Positions 6,832 through 9,888 of a DNA stretch of 9,888 nt are shown here, piece after piece; the stretch's first letter is position 1; each line of letters starts with the position of its first letter. The stretch is from Nitrosomonadales bacterium (lineage in GTDB: Bacteria > Pseudomonadota > Gammaproteobacteria > Burkholderiales > Gallionellaceae). The position numbers and the translations under genes were made by a program. The DNA is taken from the NCBI GenBank assembly GCA_003235435.1, contig QJWF01000165.1:1-9888 (forward strand), given 5' to 3'. A model generated the notes under the pieces. It was given only the letters and a program-made list of their open reading frames with translations. It was not told the origin of the DNA and did no database searches.

Positions 6832-8585
6832 CATCAGCAAAGGTGTTTCAGCGCATGAGACGAAGTGAGCCTGTAACCCGTATCGGATGGTACGTGTCGG
6901 CTTGCCTGCTGGCGGTTTTCACCTATTTCTATGGCCTGGATGGCCAGAACATCCCGAAGAATGGTGACGAATATCCGTACGAGCATATCGTTCGTTTGAC
7001 CGCCGCCAGCGGCGAGTTGCTGCCGCTGCGATCGCAGTTGGAAAATATGCGCAACACCAAGCCGCCATTGCTTTTCTGGCAGGGCATTGCCTCCACCGGC
7101 TGGGGCAAGAACTGGACTCTGTGGGACTTGCGTTATCCGAGTGTGATTTACACGTTGCTGACTGCATCCATGCTGTTCATGCTTGGCCGCAAGCTGACCG
7201 GCAGTCTGGAAACAGGTTTCGTCGCCGCATTGACATTTCTCGCCTTTTTCACCACCTATCGCTTTGGCCGCCCCTTGCTGACCAATCCGCCCGAGGTGTT
7301 CTGGATCTTCGTGCCGTTCTTCGTGCTGCTGCACTGGCGGCAGAATTTCGAATCGCGTATTGTCATCCCGCTGCTGCTGGGGGCAAGCATCGGAATCGGT
7401 TTTTTATACAAATCGTTCGCTCTGGCATTGCCGGTCACGCTGGGTCTGGGAGGTTGGTATCTGCATCGACGGCAGTACAATGTGATGACATTCCTCAGGC
7501 TGGACGCACCAAAGGTGTTTGTCACAGTGTCGCTTGCGATGACGATGTTCGCGCTGTGGTTTGTGCTCGATCCCGATCCGCAGGCAGTGTGGAAGGAATT
7601 CGTGGTCGGTGAGAACATCGGCAAGTTCGATACGCACGGGCCCGGCTATCTGGAAAAATTGTTGTGGGGCGGCTCGAGTATCTGGAGTTATGCGGTCGCC
7701 TTCCTTACAAACCCGGGTTTGCTGGCCTTCCCTGTCGCCTCCTTATTATATTTATCCTATAAAAATCGACGCAAACTTAGTTACGAAGAACAATTGCTGT
7801 GGATACTGGTGGCCGCATTTTTCATCAGTTTCAGTCTGCCCAGCCAGCGCTCCGGCCGCTATTTGCTGGATGTAATGCCTGCGGTGGCATTGCTGTGCGC
7901 GCTGAACTGGCAACAGATCAGCCGAAAGGCTTTTGTAGCCAGCCTTATACTGGCGGGAACGGTGCTTGCAGGAATCGCATATCTTGGTGTGCGGCTGCAG
8001 GCCGATATGGCCGATGCACAGTTGTTCCCGCTTGCCTTCTGGTTGCTGCTGTCATTCACAGGAATATTGATATTGTTCAGCATCGCGCTGCCCAACCTTA
8101 CCCGCCCGGCTGTCAACATCGCCGTTATGCTGGTGCTGTTGTGTTTTGCCGCATTCCTTAAACCGCTGGATGGAGAACTGGGTAATTACAGCATGGATAC
8201 GCAAAGATATGCGCAAGGCAAGGACGTGTGGGTGCCGTGCAACTTCAGGGCACTGGACGAAGGCCACCGCTTCCTGCTGCCGGGCGCGGAAATCCATGGA
8301 TACAGCGAGGACCAGAACCTGGCGGCAGGCCAGCTTGCAAAACGTTATCCGCTGTTTGCAGCGCGGTTTCCGTTGAATGGCAAACTACCTGATAATTGGT
8401 GTGCTAACTGCAGGATCATCGGCCAGCGTCTGGATATCCGCGGCCGCCACAGCTCGGCAGAATTGAACGAAATGATCTTCGAGGGCAAAGTATTCCAGCA
8501 TCTGTTCGTCAGGGAATTGCTGATCGCCTCGCCCGACGGCGGCAAAGTCCCTACGAAGCAAACACTCGCGCAATCATGCCGCTGA
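6828..8585 (+). CDS. GT39/ArnT-like polytopic glycosyltransferase
   Basis: A 585-aa inner-membrane GT-C enzyme. After one N-terminal helix (about 20-38) the first periplasmic loop carries NGDEYPY (45-51), with the Asp-Glu pair typical of protein-mannosyltransferase/ArnT enzymes, then NTKPPLLFW (76-84). LTNPPEVFWIF (151-161) takes the place of the second conserved loop. Many hydrophobic helices follow up to about 445, including PSQRSGRYLLDVMPAVALL (338-356), which resembles the P-x-K-x2-RY block of ArnT. The last ~140 residues are soluble and presumably periplasmic, with C471 and a WCANC motif (524-528) that could form a disulfide. The family transfers a sugar from a polyprenyl-phosphate donor to lipid A, protein or another glycan; acceptor unknown here. 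It overlaps the GtrA gene by 4 bp and the following gene by 10 bp. A short AT-rich patch near 7740-7790 falls in a predicted loop. Confidence 0.9.
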   Translation: MTSAKVFQRMRRSEPVTRIGWYVSACLLAVFTYFYGLDGQNIPKNGDEYPYEHIVRLTAASGELLPLRSQLENMRNTKPPLLFWQGIASTGWGKNWTLWDLRYPSVIYTLLTASMLFMLGRKLTGSLETGFVAALTFLAFFTTYRFGRPLLTNPPEVFWIFVPFFVLLHWRQNFESRIVIPLLLGASIGIGFLYKSFALALPVTLGLGGWYLHRRQYNVMTFLRLDAPKVFVTVSLAMTMFALWFVLDPDPQAVWKEFVVGENIGKFDTHGPGYLEKLLWGGSSIWSYAVAFLTNPGLLAFPVASLLYLSYKNRRKLSYEEQLLWILVAAFFISFSLPSQRSGRYLLDVMPAVALLCALNWQQISRKAFVASLILAGTVLAGIAYLGVRLQADMADAQLFPLAFWLLLSFTGILILFSIALPNLTRPAVNIAVMLVLLCFAAFLKPLDGELGNYSMDTQRYAQGKDVWVPCNFRALDEGHRFLLPGAEIHGYSEDQNLAAGQLAKRYPLFAARFPLNGKLPDNWCANCRIIGQRLDIRGRHSSAELNEMIFEGKVFQHLFVRELLIASPDGGKVPTKQTLAQSCR

Positions 8586-9888
8586 AAGCGAAGTTGAATT
8601 TCAGAAAATTCACTATACGCGACAGCGCGGTATTTGTCTTATTGTTGCTCGCGATTGTCGCAGCAGTATTTAAAGTCGCTACAGTTCCATCTGGTGCGCT
8701 GTTCCAGATGCCATCTGTCGCGATGCAGAACGGCAACGATGTGCGGGAGTTTCAGACTGGTTTCGCATCCTGCTCACAGAATGTTCATACACATGCTGCT
8801 TCACTGGTCGAACTGGGCGATGGGCGCATCCGCGCCTTCTGGTTTGCCGGCAGCCGTGAAGGCGCGCCGGATGTCGAGATCCGCAGCGCGGTGTTCGATC
8901 CCGCGGGCAATCGCTGGGGTGACGAACAATCCATCATCAATCGTGAAGATACGCAGCGCTCGCTGTTGCGCTATGTGAAGAAATTGGGCAACCCGGTTCC
9001 TCATCGCGCAACTGACGGGACGCTATGGCTGTTTTACGTGACCGTATCGATGGGTGGCTGGGCGGGCAGTTCGATTACGGCGATTTCCTCGACTGATGAC
9101 GGCGCAAGCTGGAGCACCCCGCGCCGGCTGATCACCTCTCCGTTCCTGAATATCAGTACTCTGGTGAAAGGCACGCCGTTCGATTACAGCGACGGCAGCT
9201 TCGGGCTGCCGGTGTATCACGAATTTATCGGAAAGTTCGGTGAACTGCTGCGCATAGGCCGGAACGGAGCGGTCTTAGACAAGTTCAGGATCAGTTCCGG
9301 TAATACAAGTTTGCAACCGGTGGTGCTGATCAAAAGTCCGCAGCAGGCTTTTGCACTTTTGCGAAATGCCGGAGAAATTCCAAAACGCGTGCTTGCATCC
9401 GGGACGGACGATGCAGGGCAACATTGGAAAGCGCTTACCAAGACATCATTGTCCAATCCCGATGCGTCGCTATCGGGGGTGGTGACGGCGGATGGGAAAA
9501 TCCTGCTGGCGCTGAATGACACCGAACAGGGACGTGATGTGCTGTCGCTGGTAATCTCATCGGATGGCGGAACTACATGGAAAACTGTTTACAAGTTAGA
9601 AGACCAGCGCGGCCAGGCGAGCGAACCCGCGAGATATTTGCAGATAGCCGCCGGTTTGGCCAAGGCTACGGATGCCGGAATTGATCCGTTTGTCTATGCA
9701 AGATCCGCCCGGCAAAACAAGTGCGATGGGAAGAACTGCGGTTTCGAGTTTTCCTACCCTTACTTGATCCAGGCACGCAACGGTGATTTTCACCTGGTGT
9801 ACACCTGGAACCGAAGCTTCATCAAACATGTAAGGTTCACTCGTGAATGGTTGAACAGACAACTTGAAAGACCAGCCGATGCAAGCCT
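8576..9888 (+). CDS. Membrane-anchored Asp-box (BNR/sialidase-like) beta-propeller, 3' end cut by window edge
   Basis: The frame stays open from the ATG at 8576 to the right edge, giving 437 codons plus two bases. A basic start is followed by an uncleaved-looking helix (about 17-36), so the bulk is probably periplasmic and anchored to the inner membrane. Three Asp boxes of pattern S/T-x-D-x-G-x-x-W are visible: 172-179, 277-284 and 328-335. HTHAASLVELGDGRIRAFWFAGSREG (71-96) and SYPYLIQARNGDFHLVYTW (393-411) match the predicted-neuraminidase group (BNR_2, COG4692) as I remember it. IKHVRFTREWL near the end resembles its C-terminus, so few residues are likely missing. I see no canonical FRIP motif, so sialidase activity is unproven; it may cleave or only bind a glycan. 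The 10-bp overlap with the GT39 gene and lack of a ribosome site suggest coupled translation and a role in the same glycan pathway. Confidence 0.88.
   Translation, partial: MPLKAKLNFRKFTIRDSAVFVLLLLAIVAAVFKVATVPSGALFQMPSVAMQNGNDVREFQTGFASCSQNVHTHAASLVELGDGRIRAFWFAGSREGAPDVEIRSAVFDPAGNRWGDEQSIINREDTQRSLLRYVKKLGNPVPHRATDGTLWLFYVTVSMGGWAGSSITAISSTDDGASWSTPRRLITSPFLNISTLVKGTPFDYSDGSFGLPVYHEFIGKFGELLRIGRNGAVLDKFRISSGNTSLQPVVLIKSPQQAFALLRNAGEIPKRVLASGTDDAGQHWKALTKTSLSNPDASLSGVVTADGKILLALNDTEQGRDVLSLVISSDGGTTWKTVYKLEDQRGQASEPARYLQIAAGLAKATDAGIDPFVYARSARQNKCDGKNCGFEFSYPYLIQARNGDFHLVYTWNRSFIKHVRFTREWLNRQLERPADAS

Noticed and set aside
1..9888. tRNA, rRNA, CRISPR array, insertion sequence or recent horizontal transfer
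   Set aside because: No spaced direct repeats, transposase motifs, terminal repeats or tRNA-like folds were noticed, and base composition looks even across the window by eye.

Overview
The window looks like a chromosomal segment of a Gram-negative proteobacterium. The best guess is a betaproteobacterium of the Nitrosomonadales/Gallionellaceae type. This rests on the moderately GC-rich, uniform composition, an ApaH that starts with GDIQG, the style of the PfkB-type kinase, a lipoprotein signal, and inner-membrane glycosyltransfer genes. The taxonomic call is inference from gene content. No RNA gene, insertion sequence, CRISPR array, origin or prophage gene was seen.

Left part (1-3369), housekeeping and sugar/nucleotide metabolism. 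A partial NAD-dependent epimerase/dehydratase-like gene runs off the left edge on the minus strand. It diverges from apaH (diadenosine tetraphosphatase, plus strand) across a short AT-rich gap holding an inverted repeat and a hairpin. Convergent with apaH, with stop codons directly abutting, is a minus-strand pair: a PfkB-family carbohydrate/nucleoside kinase followed 3 bp later by a fructosamine-kinase-like gene.

Right part (3370-9888), envelope or glycan functions, all on the plus strand. A six-blade Kelch lipoprotein with an extra small C-terminal domain comes first. After a 193-bp gap follow four genes that overlap one another by 4, 4 and 10 bp: a GT9 (heptosyltransferase-like) enzyme, a GtrA-family four-helix membrane protein, a GT39/ArnT-like polytopic glycosyltransferase, and a membrane-anchored Asp-box (BNR/sialidase-like) beta-propeller cut by the right edge. 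The overlaps indicate one translationally coupled operon. GtrA proteins are linked to undecaprenyl-phosphate-sugar flipping and GT39 enzymes use polyprenyl-phosphate sugars on the periplasmic side. The block is therefore best read as a module that builds or modifies a surface glycan, glycolipid or glycoprotein, with two periplasm-facing beta-propeller proteins of unknown function beside it.

The most interesting signals are the combination of this cassette with the two propellers, the loss of the usual N-terminal GD aspartate in the GT9 enzyme, and the Kelch lipoprotein's C-terminal domain.
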